NCBI RefSeq assembly: GCF_022347785.1
Contig: NZ_JAKRGA010000001.1
Location: 744,001-808,000, forward strand
DNA: 64,000 nt
From: Psychrobium sp. MM17-31
GTDB taxonomy: Bacteria > Pseudomonadota > Gammaproteobacteria > Enterobacterales > Psychrobiaceae
Reading direction: 5' to 3'
A model generated the notes under the pieces. It saw only the letters and a program-made list of their open reading frames with translations, ran no database searches and had not been told where the DNA came from. Positions within the stretch are counted from its first letter, which is position 1; each line of letters starts with the position of its first letter. Of this stretch, positions 18,750 through 28,947 are shown piece after piece. The position numbers were made by a program, and so were the translations under genes.

Positions 18750-19700
18750 ATGTACAATTTTCCGAATATGCCCAATTTAAGCGGTAAAGTTGCAATAGTC
18801 ACAGGCGCTAATAGTGGTACAGGATATGGCATTAGCTATCACCTAGCTAAACAAGGCTGTAAAGTCATTATGGCTTCACGTTCTCTAAGCAAGGTAGAAG
18901 AAGCTATTAAAAAATTACAAAGCGAAGTTCCTAACACTCAGTTAGAAGCTGCACAGCTAGATATTACTGATTTAGGCAGTATCGATACCTTCGTTGCTAA
19001 AATGCAGCAACAATATTCAAAAATCGATTACCTAGCCAACAACGCTGGCGCAGGTCATCATTCTTACATTAAAACCAAAGACGGACTTGAAGAGAACCTA
19101 ACGGTGAACTACTTAGGCCACTTTGCGTTAACGACTAAATTACTGCCTTTATTACTCGACGGCAGTCGCATCGTTAACTTCTCAAGTATTGGTTACAAGC
19201 AGTTCCTTAAACACGATTTAGATATCGACAACCTAATGTGTACCGATGCAAGTACATACGATCAAATGCAAGAGTACTGTAAAGGTAAGTTGTGTTCTAT
19301 TTTACACGCCGTGAAATTGCAGCGTGAATTCGAGCGTTTAGGCATTAGCTCACAGATTTCATCATGTCATCCGGGTAATGCACGCACAGAGTTGATGAAT
19401 AAAGATCACAATAAATTACCGTTGCGTATTGCATTTAAGTACTTAATTGCTCCAATCATGAAAGTAACAGGTATGAGCCATAGCCTTTACGACGGTGCAT
19501 TACCAGCCATAGAAGCGTTAATTACTGACGATTTACAAGCAGAGCGTGTATATTCGCCAAGTGGTAAAAACGAGTTCACAGGTAACCCAGTTCCATTAGA
19601 GATCGATCGCACGCACTTTAAAGAGCAAGATATCGACGCGTTATGGGATAAAACCCAACAACTATTGAACTTATCGGTTGCTGACTATCTCAAAGTCTAG
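18750..19700 (+). CDS. Short-chain dehydrogenase/reductase
   Basis: 316 residues with ATG at 18750, chosen because GAGG lies 5 nt upstream and the protein then begins shortly before the SDR core; an open frame extends further upstream but without a ribosome site. The NAD(P)-binding motif is TGANSGTGYG, with NNAGAG, a catalytic Ser in NFSSIG, and Tyr-x-x-x-Lys in EYCKGK. The length and C-terminal region are like the retinol-dehydrogenase/light-dependent-reductase-like SDRs. Substrate unknown. It precedes a lipoprotein hydrolase by 32 bp, so the two may be co-transcribed. Confidence 0.87.
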   Translation: MYNFPNMPNLSGKVAIVTGANSGTGYGISYHLAKQGCKVIMASRSLSKVEEAIKKLQSEVPNTQLEAAQLDITDLGSIDTFVAKMQQQYSKIDYLANNAGAGHHSYIKTKDGLEENLTVNYLGHFALTTKLLPLLLDGSRIVNFSSIGYKQFLKHDLDIDNLMCTDASTYDQMQEYCKGKLCSILHAVKLQREFERLGISSQISSCHPGNARTELMNKDHNKLPLRIAFKYLIAPIMKVTGMSHSLYDGALPAIEALITDDLQAERVYSPSGKNEFTGNPVPLEIDRTHFKEQDIDALWDKTQQLLNLSVADYLKV

Positions 19701-19732
19701 CTCCAAAAATTCGGCGTAATACTAGGAAAATA

Positions 19733-20887
19733 ATGAAAAAAATCGCATTAACTCTTTCGTTAGCTGTAATGGCAATACTATTACTTAGCAGTTGTGCTCG
19801 TACACCAGTGCAGCCACTAAATAACTCGACTAATTACTACCAGTATATTCAACCGAGTTTCGCCGAATACACCCGAGTAACCAGTGATTGGTTAACGTCT
19901 CATCGCGCTTACATTAGTGATGAGACTGCAACAGAGCTAGCCATGAACGCCCCTTACGCCGTTGAACCAACGCAGACGACAGACAAAGCGATTTTACTCG
20001 TTCACGGTCTTGGGGATTCACCTTATAGTTTTTCAGATCTCGCCACCACACTTAGTCAACAAGGGTTTTATGTCGAGGTATTACTCTTACCTGGTCATGG
20101 CAGCAATCCCAAGCATCTCGAGCTAATCGAATACAAAGATTGGCAACATATCGTCGATCACTACGCAAATCTACTCAAACAAAAGTACAAAAATGTTTGG
20201 CTCGGCGGTTTCTCAACTGGCGGTAATTTAGTGACGATTCACGCGATGGAGCAGCAAGGTATTGCAGGCTTAATGCTATTTTCACCGGGCTTTCAATCTC
20301 GAACCCCATTCCTTGAAAAATTAGCGCCACTAGCGGCATTGTTTATCGACGGTTACCGAGGAGTCGAAACTAACTTTGCCCGCTATAGCTCAGCACCGCT
20401 TAACGGGGCAATCGCCTATACCGATAGTGCCGATCGCGTACGTGAATTATTTGAGCAACACTCATTATCTATCCCAACACTAATCGCGGTAAGTGAAGCA
20501 GATAGCATAATTGATGCAGGGGCAATCAAAGGTTTTTATCGCACTAATTTCAGCCATCCAAATAACCGCTTTATTTGGTATGGCGATACGACAGAGCCAG
20601 TACCTAATATCAGTGTTAAGACAATGCGCCTGCCGCAACAAAAAATCACTACAGGATCTCACATGAGCATGCTATTTGCGCCTGACAACAGCTATTACGG
20701 TCGCAATGGGCGCAAAAAAATGTGTAATAACGGATTTGATAAAGAAGCTGCAAAACGCTGTAAAGAAGGCGCTGAGACTTGGTACAGCGCATGGGGCGTC
20801 GAAGAAGAGGGAAAAATTCACGCGCGCCTAACGTTTAATCCATACTATCAAGACTTAGCACGGCAAATGCAGCATGTCGCCAACTAA
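19733..20887 (+). CDS. Lipoprotein alpha/beta hydrolase (carboxylesterase/lysophospholipase-like)
   Basis: 384 residues. A lipoprotein signal peptide with lipobox LSSC (Cys near residue 22) predicts membrane anchoring. The oxyanion-hole motif is LLVHGLGDSPYSF, the nucleophile elbow GGFSTGGN, the acid probably in SEADSIID, and the catalytic His in TGSHMSM. The architecture resembles monoglyceride lipase/esterase-type hydrolases of the envelope. It follows an SDR gene on the same strand and ends at a strong terminator. The real substrate is unknown; a lipid ester is likely from the family. Confidence 0.85.
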   Translation: MKKIALTLSLAVMAILLLSSCARTPVQPLNNSTNYYQYIQPSFAEYTRVTSDWLTSHRAYISDETATELAMNAPYAVEPTQTTDKAILLVHGLGDSPYSFSDLATTLSQQGFYVEVLLLPGHGSNPKHLELIEYKDWQHIVDHYANLLKQKYKNVWLGGFSTGGNLVTIHAMEQQGIAGLMLFSPGFQSRTPFLEKLAPLAALFIDGYRGVETNFARYSSAPLNGAIAYTDSADRVRELFEQHSLSIPTLIAVSEADSIIDAGAIKGFYRTNFSHPNNRFIWYGDTTEPVPNISVKTMRLPQQKITTGSHMSMLFAPDNSYYGRNGRKKMCNNGFDKEAAKRCKEGAETWYSAWGVEEEGKIHARLTFNPYYQDLARQMQHVAN

Positions 20888-20899
20888 AGACTGTTATCC

Positions 20900-20925
20900 A
20901 AAAGCGCCACAACAGTGGCGCTTTT
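20900..20925. terminator. Rho-independent terminator, bidirectional
   Basis: A perfect 11-bp stem (AAAAGCGCCAC with GTGGCGCTTTT, arms 20900-20910 and 20915-20925) with a 4-nt loop and flanking A/T. It lies between the lipoprotein hydrolase and the convergent rlhA. Confidence 0.92.
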
Positions 20926-20934
20926 ACTATCAAA

Positions 20935-22884
20935 CTATTTCTTCACCTGTTTATTATCACTGACCACCATCATTTCACATTTCACACAGTCAAAAACTAA
21001 TTTAAGTGTATCATTGCCGATTTCAATGGTCAGTGGTTCAGCCTTAATGTTTGGTACTTCTTTTGGACACAAGTTGAAGTTGTAACGCAAACAATGGCGA
21101 GTCACCATCAGCGGCGCATCATCCACTACTTTATTGAGCTCATAAGCATCTTCAATGTGAATCACGCCGTGTTCAGTGTAGAAATCACGGGCGCGTTGGT
21201 TAGCAACGTTATCTAAAAAGCTCAGGCTATTTGTTGGATACACGGCATCGTCATTGCGCTGCCACGCCTTAGGACGCACGTAATTTTCGATACGTTTAGC
21301 TTCAAGTGCGGCAATCGCATCGCGGCGCAAACCGTTTAACACCCCCGCAGGCATAAAGAATTGTTCAACGCCATTGGTAGTTAATTGCTTAAGGGTGAAG
21401 TCAGTACTACCTAACTTGCCAAGCTGCTTATTTAGAGTACTCAATGCGCGCTCGCTATCTTTGGCGGCTTGATGCTCAAATTCAGTTTCAACAGTTACCG
21501 CAGTACCAAAATAATCATCGACAGTTAATGCAAAACCGTTATCTGTGGTATTAAGCGCCATACCAACTTCGATAATACGCTTGCCAGATGGCTTCGCTAA
21601 TAACGCTTCAAATTCATGATCGTGGTTACGATAAAGCTTCATGCCCACTTTTAGCGATTTCGGCAAATCGTTAACAAAGAGCTTGTTACCGTCGGCGCGG
21701 TTAACACGTAGACCTTCTGTTTTTTGGTCGCTGATTTGCTTTTTCTTGTGATCTTCAATGAAGTAACCCAAGCCATCGGCGTTGTTAAAGGTCATCTCTG
21801 AATCAACGGTGAAAAAGCCTTTGCCGATACTCGCTACAGTGCCGACTTCTTCCCCCATGTATTTCGGGGTTTGGAAATCGCTTAAACCATAACTGCGGTC
21901 GTTAACGAAATAATCCGTTTTACCACGGTTAAAGCTCTTATCAGGGTTTGGCGTGAAAGTATGCTCGGTGCGGCCATGTGACATATTCGACAACTCAGGG
22001 CGACGGGCGATAATCTTGTCCAGCTCTTGACGATAATGAGCAGTAATGTTTTTCACATAACTTAAATCTTTTAAGCGGCCTTCAATCTTAAACGAACGCA
22101 CACCCGCATCGATTAGCGCTTCGAGATTATCGGTTTGATTGTTGTCTTTTGGCGATAGTAAATGCTCATTCTCAACAATGACTTCACCTTGACGGGTGGA
22201 CATATTACACGGCAGACGACACATTTGAGAGCACTCACCACGGTTAGCACTACGGCCAGTGTAAGAGTGAGAAATGTTACAAAGACCACTGTAACTCACA
22301 CAAATAGCGCCGTGAATAAAGAACTCCAACTGCATCTTGGTGTTTTTAGCTACCGCGCGAATTTGCGGTAAGGTCAACTCACGCGCTAGTACCACTTGGC
22401 TAAAACCCACTTGCTCTAAGAACGCCGCCTTTTCTGGCGTGCGGTTATCCATTTGCGTACTGGCATGCAGCGCAATTGGCGGGATATTGAGTTTTAAAAT
22501 CCCCATATCCTGAATAATTAATGCGTCAGCGCCCGCCTCATAAAGCTCCCAAATGAGCTTTTCGGCGATGTCTAACTCATCATCTGTCATGGTGGTGTTA
22601 ATCGCCACAAAAACTTGCGCGTTGTAACGATGGGCAAATTCACACAAACGCGCGATATCAGCTACTGTGTTGCCTGCACTATAACGCGCGCCAAACGCTG
22701 GGCCACCGATATACACCGCATCGGCACCATGTAAAATAGCTTCCATTCCGTATTCAGCATTTTTGGCAGGTGCTAATAATTCTAGCTTGTTGTTACCGAC
22801 ATCAATCGGCGTCAGAATGCGCGCTTCTTCAGACAGCGGCAGCGCTTGTGGCGCTTTTGGATCAAATATTTGTGGTTGGCTCAT
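20935..22884 (-). CDS. rlhA: U32-family rRNA hydroxylase RlhA (23S rRNA C2501)
   Basis: About 649 residues, matching E. coli RlhA (YdcP, about 650) rather than the shorter TrhP. It begins with the U32 core KLELLAPAKNAEYGMEAILHGADAVYIG. The conserved Cys set lies in FIHGAICVSYSGLCNISHS and RGECSQMCRLPC, expected to hold an iron-sulfur cluster; the protein makes 5-hydroxycytidine in 23S rRNA. I place the start at MSQPQ (22884): an ATG at 22935 is in frame, but a TATAAT box on the minus strand overlaps it (22934-22939), so transcription probably begins after it. It is monocistronic, convergent to the hydrolase. Confidence 0.8.
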   Translation of the reverse strand: MSQPQIFDPKAPQALPLSEEARILTPIDVGNNKLELLAPAKNAEYGMEAILHGADAVYIGGPAFGARYSAGNTVADIARLCEFAHRYNAQVFVAINTTMTDDELDIAEKLIWELYEAGADALIIQDMGILKLNIPPIALHASTQMDNRTPEKAAFLEQVGFSQVVLARELTLPQIRAVAKNTKMQLEFFIHGAICVSYSGLCNISHSYTGRSANRGECSQMCRLPCNMSTRQGEVIVENEHLLSPKDNNQTDNLEALIDAGVRSFKIEGRLKDLSYVKNITAHYRQELDKIIARRPELSNMSHGRTEHTFTPNPDKSFNRGKTDYFVNDRSYGLSDFQTPKYMGEEVGTVASIGKGFFTVDSEMTFNNADGLGYFIEDHKKKQISDQKTEGLRVNRADGNKLFVNDLPKSLKVGMKLYRNHDHEFEALLAKPSGKRIIEVGMALNTTDNGFALTVDDYFGTAVTVETEFEHQAAKDSERALSTLNKQLGKLGSTDFTLKQLTTNGVEQFFMPAGVLNGLRRDAIAALEAKRIENYVRPKAWQRNDDAVYPTNSLSFLDNVANQRARDFYTEHGVIHIEDAYELNKVVDDAPLMVTRHCLRYNFNLCPKEVPNIKAEPLTIEIGNDTLKLVFDCVKCEMMVVSDNKQVKK

Positions 22885-23008
22885 GACTATTTCATTGCTA
22901 TATGGCGCTAGCGCGCTTGTATTTATGGCGCGCATTATAGCGTGTTATTGTGCAAATGGGATCTATGTTGCCAGTTCTGCGAGCACTGTCGAATATTGCA
23001 GCAATGCC

Positions 23009-25393
23009 CTACTTATTTTCCAAACGATTGTAGTCTAATAGCCCATGTTCTAATGGTTCATAGTCCTTAAACAGCTGATTAATGCGATCACTGTGTTGCC
23101 AAAATTGCGGATGAGTGCGGCGAATAGCAAACCTATCTAACAACTGCTTGTAATCTTCTTTCGACGTTAAACTCGCAACTGCATTAACAAAAGGCGTGAT
23201 TTGCGCCTCGGTCAACTCAATAAATACGTTAGGGTAAGCGCCAATAAAGCCATTAACGACAGTCACAGTATCGCGTTTTGGCAAGCGTCGCTCCTGCTCA
23301 TGCCCCAGTTCGGCCACATTTTTATGCGCGTTGTTGTGCAGCATCGAAAACACATGGCGTTGATTGTTTTCATCTACTACAGTGATCAACGATGTTTGCG
23401 CCAAATATTGTAAATTCTGCCCCTGCAAGGAATTTAACACCGCTAACTTACTCAAGGAGTCCGCATTCAAACCACTTTTAGCCAGTTCGAATTTATGCTC
23501 TAGGCTTGGCGCTAGATAGGCTTTGAGCTTTTGTTGTAACTCGCGATAAGTATCTTTGGTTTGGTAATCAATCCCAGTATCGGTATTGAGAATAACCTGA
23601 CTATCGGTAAAGAACTTCTTCATCGTATCTGGATGATCTTGATACCACTTAGCCAGCAATTTAGCACGGTCACCTTTGGGTAATAGGCTCAGGAAATTAA
23701 ACTCCCCTTCCATGCGTAAAAAATCCATAAATAAACGCGTTTTTAATTGATGCCCGTAATTGCCATAAACATCGAATCCCGCCACCAGCAAATAGTGTAT
23801 TTGTTCTAGCAGTGGATAAGAAATCAACCACATGGTTTGTGGTGTTTCACCAATTAAACCATGCTCGACCGATGCCGTGTCATAATGTCTGAAGATGGTT
23901 AACGCGGCATTCTTATTGCCATTGTCACCATGCCATACGGTGTCTATTTTAGGTTTAAGGCCATCTGAATAAATTGAATTGATGTATTGTGTTTTAGCCT
24001 TGAGAAAGTCCATTTGTCTATCAGCGTATAGCAGCCATGACAACGCTCCGGTCGTACTACCCGATTCGGCGGGTAAATGAAGCTTTTTAGTAGCTTCGAT
24101 AATAGACCCTTGATCTAAGGTTGCAATACGCTGTTTAACGTCACTTGCCAGCGCATCATCAGGCGCGACAAAGACCACCCAGAAGTGATCGTTAATCACA
24201 TTGAGGGCGATTTGGCCGCGACAAACAGGCCCTTTAATAAAGCCCATGATGGTGAAACGCGCTTCTTCAAGCATAAAACGATAGCGCGTATTAGACGGAA
24301 TTTGCGCGAAAGTCACAAAAGGATTAGACGCATTTTCTGGTTTGTAATCAGGCAGTTTGGTCACTGCGTAATTTTCGTCGATAAAACGTGCTTTTAACGT
24401 CGCTAAACGCTGGTTTGTCAGCACATAAGGCATATGAGTTTTCGACAAAATACTCTGGGTATTTTCGACTAAACGATAGTAGACGCGATCAACTTTAGGA
24501 TCGTCAAACGGGCGAGTGGTGGCGATCACGTCAACTGGCTCACCGCTTGGTGTGCGCGAACGCACCAGCTTAAAGAAAGTACGCTGTGCCTTTACATCGT
24601 CAAAATATAAGTTCGCTAAAAACCAATGTTCATAAATATAACGCGCCATCAACTGCGCCTTAAGACTATCTTGATTTAAGAAAGTCTCCCATTGATTCAC
24701 CCGCGCCACAATATCGTCAGCCAGTGTTTTTCTCGCCTTCACAGGAGCTCCAGCCGCAATCCACTGTGTTAAATTGTCGTATTCACTATCCGATAACCCC
24801 GGTAAACCAAAAGGCATGCCCCAGTGGGAAAAACCAGCCTCAAAAGCAGGTAATTCAGTGACTGTTGGGCAAAATTGATCACGATCTAGCGAAAAATCAA
24901 ATTTATCACTATCAAGCGGCTGATTATCAAGAGGAAAACTATCTCGTTGTTGCTGTTTTAAGCTAAGGAGACGATGCATCACACCAGCTTCACGGTCGCC
25001 ACTTGGCGAGCGCTCATTTAGCACCGGAAAAAAATCCTTTTCGCGCCATTGTGTAGGTGTTTGTGCGTCAATGAACAGGCGACTCGGCGCGGCAGCTAAA
25101 ATGCGTGTACCGTTATAAACCAAAGCTTTACTCGCACCGCGACTTAACCCGTCATAAGAAGCGAGATTGAGCTGACACGGCGAATCATAACAGCCATGAC
25201 ACACCACACAGCGATTATCGAGAATTGGTTTGATATCTTGTTGGAAATCGAGCTTGGTTGGTGCAGTGGCCAAAACAGGCTGCTCGTAACGACGACTATC
25301 CTGCGGTCCCCAAAGTTTATCCAATTCTAAGCTTGGAATGACGGCACAGGCCCCTAAAAAAAGAGCGAGAAAAAAGGCAACAGACTTATTCAT
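23009..25393 (-). CDS. cti: Fatty acid cis/trans isomerase
   Basis: 794 residues, the usual length for Cti. The N-terminus is a signal sequence with a possible lipobox (FLGAC). The cytochrome c-type heme motif CVVCH is near residue 65 in ILDNRCVVCHGC, the family hallmark. Later segments (RYIYEHWFLANLYF, RSRTPSGEP, VRCRGQIALNVI-like) fit the Cti family. The periplasmic enzyme converts cis to trans unsaturated phospholipid acyl chains without shifting the bond, a rapid membrane-stiffening response to solvents, heat or osmotic stress. It is a single gene upstream of rlhA on the same strand. Confidence 0.92.
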   Translation of the reverse strand: MNKSVAFFLALFLGACAVIPSLELDKLWGPQDSRRYEQPVLATAPTKLDFQQDIKPILDNRCVVCHGCYDSPCQLNLASYDGLSRGASKALVYNGTRILAAAPSRLFIDAQTPTQWREKDFFPVLNERSPSGDREAGVMHRLLSLKQQQRDSFPLDNQPLDSDKFDFSLDRDQFCPTVTELPAFEAGFSHWGMPFGLPGLSDSEYDNLTQWIAAGAPVKARKTLADDIVARVNQWETFLNQDSLKAQLMARYIYEHWFLANLYFDDVKAQRTFFKLVRSRTPSGEPVDVIATTRPFDDPKVDRVYYRLVENTQSILSKTHMPYVLTNQRLATLKARFIDENYAVTKLPDYKPENASNPFVTFAQIPSNTRYRFMLEEARFTIMGFIKGPVCRGQIALNVINDHFWVVFVAPDDALASDVKQRIATLDQGSIIEATKKLHLPAESGSTTGALSWLLYADRQMDFLKAKTQYINSIYSDGLKPKIDTVWHGDNGNKNAALTIFRHYDTASVEHGLIGETPQTMWLISYPLLEQIHYLLVAGFDVYGNYGHQLKTRLFMDFLRMEGEFNFLSLLPKGDRAKLLAKWYQDHPDTMKKFFTDSQVILNTDTGIDYQTKDTYRELQQKLKAYLAPSLEHKFELAKSGLNADSLSKLAVLNSLQGQNLQYLAQTSLITVVDENNQRHVFSMLHNNAHKNVAELGHEQERRLPKRDTVTVVNGFIGAYPNVFIELTEAQITPFVNAVASLTSKEDYKQLLDRFAIRRTHPQFWQHSDRINQLFKDYEPLEHGLLDYNRLENK

Positions 25394-25543
25394 ATTCTAC
25401 ATTGGCGACAAACTGATAATAGAAATATGGTATATCAAGCGCGCAATTCAAGAAACTGTGTTTAACCGATAATTACATGGATGGGACTTATCCCGCATAT
25501 CCCGAGCAAAGTAATTACACTCTCCCACATCTCACAAGCGAGG

Positions 25544-27796
25544 CTAATTCAGCTCAGCCAACACCTTAGCGCGATTGTTATCGAGTAATTTTTGATAATC
25601 ATCGCGCTTGAGTCCAGCATCGATAAAGAGTTGCAACATGATAGTTTCAGGATACAACTGCGCATTGTAATCTGGCAGCCAACCATCGTGCATTAGCCTG
25701 AGAATTAACGTTTGTGCTCGCTCTTTGTGGCCTCGAAATAACAACCAACGAGCATAATAAATATCTTGTAGTAAATATCCTTGCGTAAAGGTTCTATCTA
25801 GCAACTGCGCTAGTGCACTAACAGACTCAAACTTGCCACGCTTTGCCTGAAGTTGCACAAAATAGGCAATCAAATAAGCGTTATCATCTCCAATATCAAC
25901 ATCGCCGAATTTCTCTTGATGCAATAACTTATCAGCCAACTCAGGCCGCAAACGCAAAAACGCCTGATACACTTTTTCAGCATCTCCAAACTGCTCAAGC
26001 GCCATCAAATAGGCCCCAACATATCGCTGGGCATCTTGATGGAGTGCCATCCGCTTTTCGATTAACTCAATCACATCTTGATAGCGCCCTTGAGCGGACG
26101 CCAACGACATTTCAATAAATAGTTTGAATGAAAGATTAACTTGCTGACCTGCTAACTTTTCCAAGGTATTTGCCACTGCCGCATGATCACCCACTGCTAA
26201 GTGAATCAAAGCCTGTGTTAATTGATAAGAGTGTCGTTTTTCCATCAACGATGAATTCTGCTCTACCCATTTCAAAAACGCACGCGCTCGCTCAATCGTG
26301 ATTGGCAAGAAATCCAACTCTTCAATAGCACGATCCGTATAATCAAACTGCAGACTCAATGCTCGGCGATAATAAAATCGCGCTTGTTTTTTGTTACCAG
26401 CATTTAAATAGGCATATGCCAAGCTTCGATTAACCGTTGGCGACATTGGCGCCAACTCATAAGCCGTTTGTGTCATACTCAAGCCTTGCTCATATTTCCC
26501 CATTCTGCGATTTTGCTCCGCATGCCAAACGTAACTAAAGGGATAATTAGGCGCGTTTTTAATTGCTTGTTTAAACAGTTCACTGGCCTGTTGTTTCTTT
26601 CCTTGCCTGCTCAACAAAAAGGCCTGCGCCGCCAACGCCTGTCCGAGTTCTGGCTCCTTAGACAAGGCCTGTTCTAACAGAGGGCGACATTTATCCAACG
26701 CCTGTTGCAATGACCAGTCGCTATAAATATTAAGCGAATGATAGGTATCGCATAGGCCGACAGCGGCTAGTGGAAATAACTGCCCCTGTCGCTGCATCTC
26801 TTCAAACACATCCTTGGCACGATTTAAAGCCTCGCTATTTCGTTGTTGCCATAAATGACGCCCCAACAAATATTGGTCAAAGGTTTTTCTATCAATCGCA
26901 TCCTGCTTAAAAATAGAAGAAGTCGACGACTGTTCAAACACCGCTAGCAACCATTCGGCAATAGCGTTTTGCAGAAAAAACAAATCATTGGTATTACCGT
27001 CAAACACCTTAGCCAGAATCACGTCCTGACTTTCCACATCAAGCAACTGCAGAAAAACGCGAATATTGTCCGCCTTCTTATCAATGCGGCCAGTTATTAT
27101 GGCTTGTGTCGTTGCATTTGATGGCGCTTGCCCTAGCGACACCACACGCAGCTTCTTGATTTGCATTAACTGAGTCAGCAACACATCATTTAACGCTACT
27201 AGTGAGTTAGCTTCATCAAGTCCCGTCGTGTCTAAATGTTGCAATGAAATTGATTTTATTTGAGCGATTTCAAGTGTCTTCGATGGTTGTTGAGAATCTA
27301 ATAACCATTGTCCCGAAAGCAACACAATGAAAATGACCATGCAAGAAGCGGCAATCTGCCAATACCAAGGTCTCTGCATTTTTGGATTTAGCTCAGCATC
27401 GGCAGACGACAAAGAGGCGGAATCGTCACTATCTTTCTTATCGCAATCTAACTTAACGTCAATGAAATTGACCTCGGCAATTAAGCGATATCCTTTACCG
27501 GAGACTCGCTGAATGTAGGCAGGCTTAGCTGCCGTATCTCCTAATGCCTTACGCAGTTGAGCAATGGCTTGATACACAGAACTGTCACTAACAACCTGCT
27601 CTTTCCATACTTTTTTCATCAATGTTTTTAAATTAAGGGGCTCACCGCCACTTTCAACCAACACCAATAAAACAGCCATCACCTTAGGTACAAGAATCAC
27701 TTCATGCTCGCCACAAGATAATTTATTGAGCTCGGGTTCAACTTTCCATTGCCCAAGCATAAAGGCCTTAGATGTATCCAAAAACTGCAAATCCAC
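25544..27796 (-). CDS. ToxR/CadC-type winged-helix regulator with periplasmic TPR repeats
   Basis: 750 residues. An OmpR-type winged helix covers about residues 12-110 (LNLKTLMKKVWKEQVVSD, YQAIAQLRKALGD, YIQRVSGKGYRLIAEV). One membrane segment lies near residues 145-167. The remaining ~570 residues hold TPR/Sel1-like helical repeats, e.g. LGQALAAQAFLLSRQGKKQQ and SPTVNRSLAYAYLNAGNKKQA. The region between membrane and TPR (about 180-290) resembles the FlgO-like domain often found in such regulators. It is divergent from a secreted protein gene that it may control. Confidence 0.88.
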   Translation of the reverse strand: MDLQFLDTSKAFMLGQWKVEPELNKLSCGEHEVILVPKVMAVLLVLVESGGEPLNLKTLMKKVWKEQVVSDSSVYQAIAQLRKALGDTAAKPAYIQRVSGKGYRLIAEVNFIDVKLDCDKKDSDDSASLSSADAELNPKMQRPWYWQIAASCMVIFIVLLSGQWLLDSQQPSKTLEIAQIKSISLQHLDTTGLDEANSLVALNDVLLTQLMQIKKLRVVSLGQAPSNATTQAIITGRIDKKADNIRVFLQLLDVESQDVILAKVFDGNTNDLFFLQNAIAEWLLAVFEQSSTSSIFKQDAIDRKTFDQYLLGRHLWQQRNSEALNRAKDVFEEMQRQGQLFPLAAVGLCDTYHSLNIYSDWSLQQALDKCRPLLEQALSKEPELGQALAAQAFLLSRQGKKQQASELFKQAIKNAPNYPFSYVWHAEQNRRMGKYEQGLSMTQTAYELAPMSPTVNRSLAYAYLNAGNKKQARFYYRRALSLQFDYTDRAIEELDFLPITIERARAFLKWVEQNSSLMEKRHSYQLTQALIHLAVGDHAAVANTLEKLAGQQVNLSFKLFIEMSLASAQGRYQDVIELIEKRMALHQDAQRYVGAYLMALEQFGDAEKVYQAFLRLRPELADKLLHQEKFGDVDIGDDNAYLIAYFVQLQAKRGKFESVSALAQLLDRTFTQGYLLQDIYYARWLLFRGHKERAQTLILRLMHDGWLPDYNAQLYPETIMLQLFIDAGLKRDDYQKLLDNNRAKVLAELN

Positions 27797-27874
27797 GATA
27801 AAAATTTCAAATATTCTATCAGATAAACTTTCTTTTACAGACTTTGTAACTCATTGTTTTAATTGCATTCAAAA

Positions 27875-27904
27875 AACTTTTAGAAATATTTCAACTAACT
27901 TTTA
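27875..27904. promoter_or_regulatory. AACTTTTA direct repeat with 22-bp spacing, candidate regulator site
   Basis: Two copies (27875-27882 and 27897-27904) spaced 22 bp apart, two helical turns, lie between the divergent CadC/TPR regulator and the secreted protein gene. Winged-helix regulators of this type bind same-face direct repeats. The sequence is AT-rich, so this is only suggestive. Confidence 0.3.
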
Positions 27905-27965
27905 AGCATCTTTTTTCGATTAACGGCAATATCTTCCTCAATCGACAACCAACAAGAGAAAATTA

Positions 27966-28700
27966 ATGATAATCACCAACCCACAACTCAACTTGCTAAA
28001 AATTCTGATACTGGCGAGTACCTTAACGGTAGGCAACTTTGCATTTGCAGCGCTACCAACACAGCCGACAGAAAGCGTACTCAATGAAAAAAATGTTTGG
28101 GATAACTCCTATAACAAGAAAACCAAACAGCGCTTTATTCCCGTCGAGCTATTCACAGGAGCTTATTGGGATGGCAAACACCAACTTGTTATGAAACCAG
28201 TAACCACAGTTGCTTGTTCTTCAGCTGGCGGCAGACCATGTGATAAATACTTCATAACAGGCCCATTTAAAACCACCGACAACACCACCAGCATTAGTTG
28301 GGTGGGTGATCAAATTCCTTATTACAAAAGAACCTTTTCAACGCGGCGCATGGGAGACGTTGTATCGCATTTCACCATTAACAATTCGAAAGATGGATTA
28401 GTCAGAATATTTGATAAGCGCAAAAGCTGGGGAAACAGAACCTACAGCGGATTAGGCAGCAAATTTCCATTGGGCTATTGGCGACAAGGAGAAATTCGCC
28501 ATTATGATTCCAGAGCCCCCATTAGTATTGAAATATTAGAATTAAATGGGCCAGATAACTGCCTAACATTTCGCTGGATAATTGGCACAGGAAAACGACG
28601 TAATAGCGACAACAATTACACGTTTTGCCCTAACCGAGGTTTTACTAAAGTGAGTCATAATTACGGTGATTCGAAAAATAAGAGCAAACGTTTACCGTAA
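27966..28700 (+). CDS. Secreted protein of unknown function
   Basis: 244 residues with an N-terminal export signal (hydrophobic about residues 9-28, cleavage near FAFA). I do not recognise a family. The mature part is basic and beta-rich, with four Cys (VACSSAGGRPC, DNCLTF, FCPNRG) that could form disulfides in the periplasm or outside. The C-terminal tail is Lys/Ser-rich. It lies alone and divergent from the CadC/TPR regulator gene, with a candidate direct-repeat site between them, so regulation by that protein is the most likely context. Confidence 0.65.
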   Translation: MIITNPQLNLLKILILASTLTVGNFAFAALPTQPTESVLNEKNVWDNSYNKKTKQRFIPVELFTGAYWDGKHQLVMKPVTTVACSSAGGRPCDKYFITGPFKTTDNTTSISWVGDQIPYYKRTFSTRRMGDVVSHFTINNSKDGLVRIFDKRKSWGNRTYSGLGSKFPLGYWRQGEIRHYDSRAPISIEILELNGPDNCLTFRWIIGTGKRRNSDNNYTFCPNRGFTKVSHNYGDSKNKSKRLP

Positions 28701-28907
28701 AGCAACTCAGCTTGCCGCATTAAAATAATGCTTAACCAGCTGATAAAAGCTACGGCTAACAACCAGTAACTGACAATGTAGTTACTTTGTAAAAACCCAT
28801 TTAAAGATTGAAAATAGGCATTGACGAGAATATATGATAATAGAGAGCTCACAAAGCTAAAAAAATAAACTGTTGATATATATAACTTTAAGGTGTAGAT
28901 TACATTT

Positions 28908-28922
28908 GCTACGAATCGTAGC
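28908..28922. promoter_or_regulatory. Perfect 15-bp palindrome GCTACGAATCGTAGC
   Basis: Two 7-bp arms around a single A, in otherwise AT-rich sequence, 26 bp before the small secreted Cys protein and after a TATAAC-like -10 (28881-28886). It would fall in the 5' leader, acting either as an operator or as a small RNA hairpin. Confidence 0.5.
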
Positions 28923-28947
28923 TAAACACTTAAATAAAGGATTTATT

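Noticed and set aside
28661-28852. A 63-codon hydrophobic minus-strand frame (open further upstream to about 28920) overlapping the end of the secreted-protein gene
   Set aside because: The hydrophobicity looks membrane-like, but the only start is a GTG without a ribosome site, it overlaps the convergent gene by 40 bp, and AT-rich DNA readily yields hydrophobic frames.
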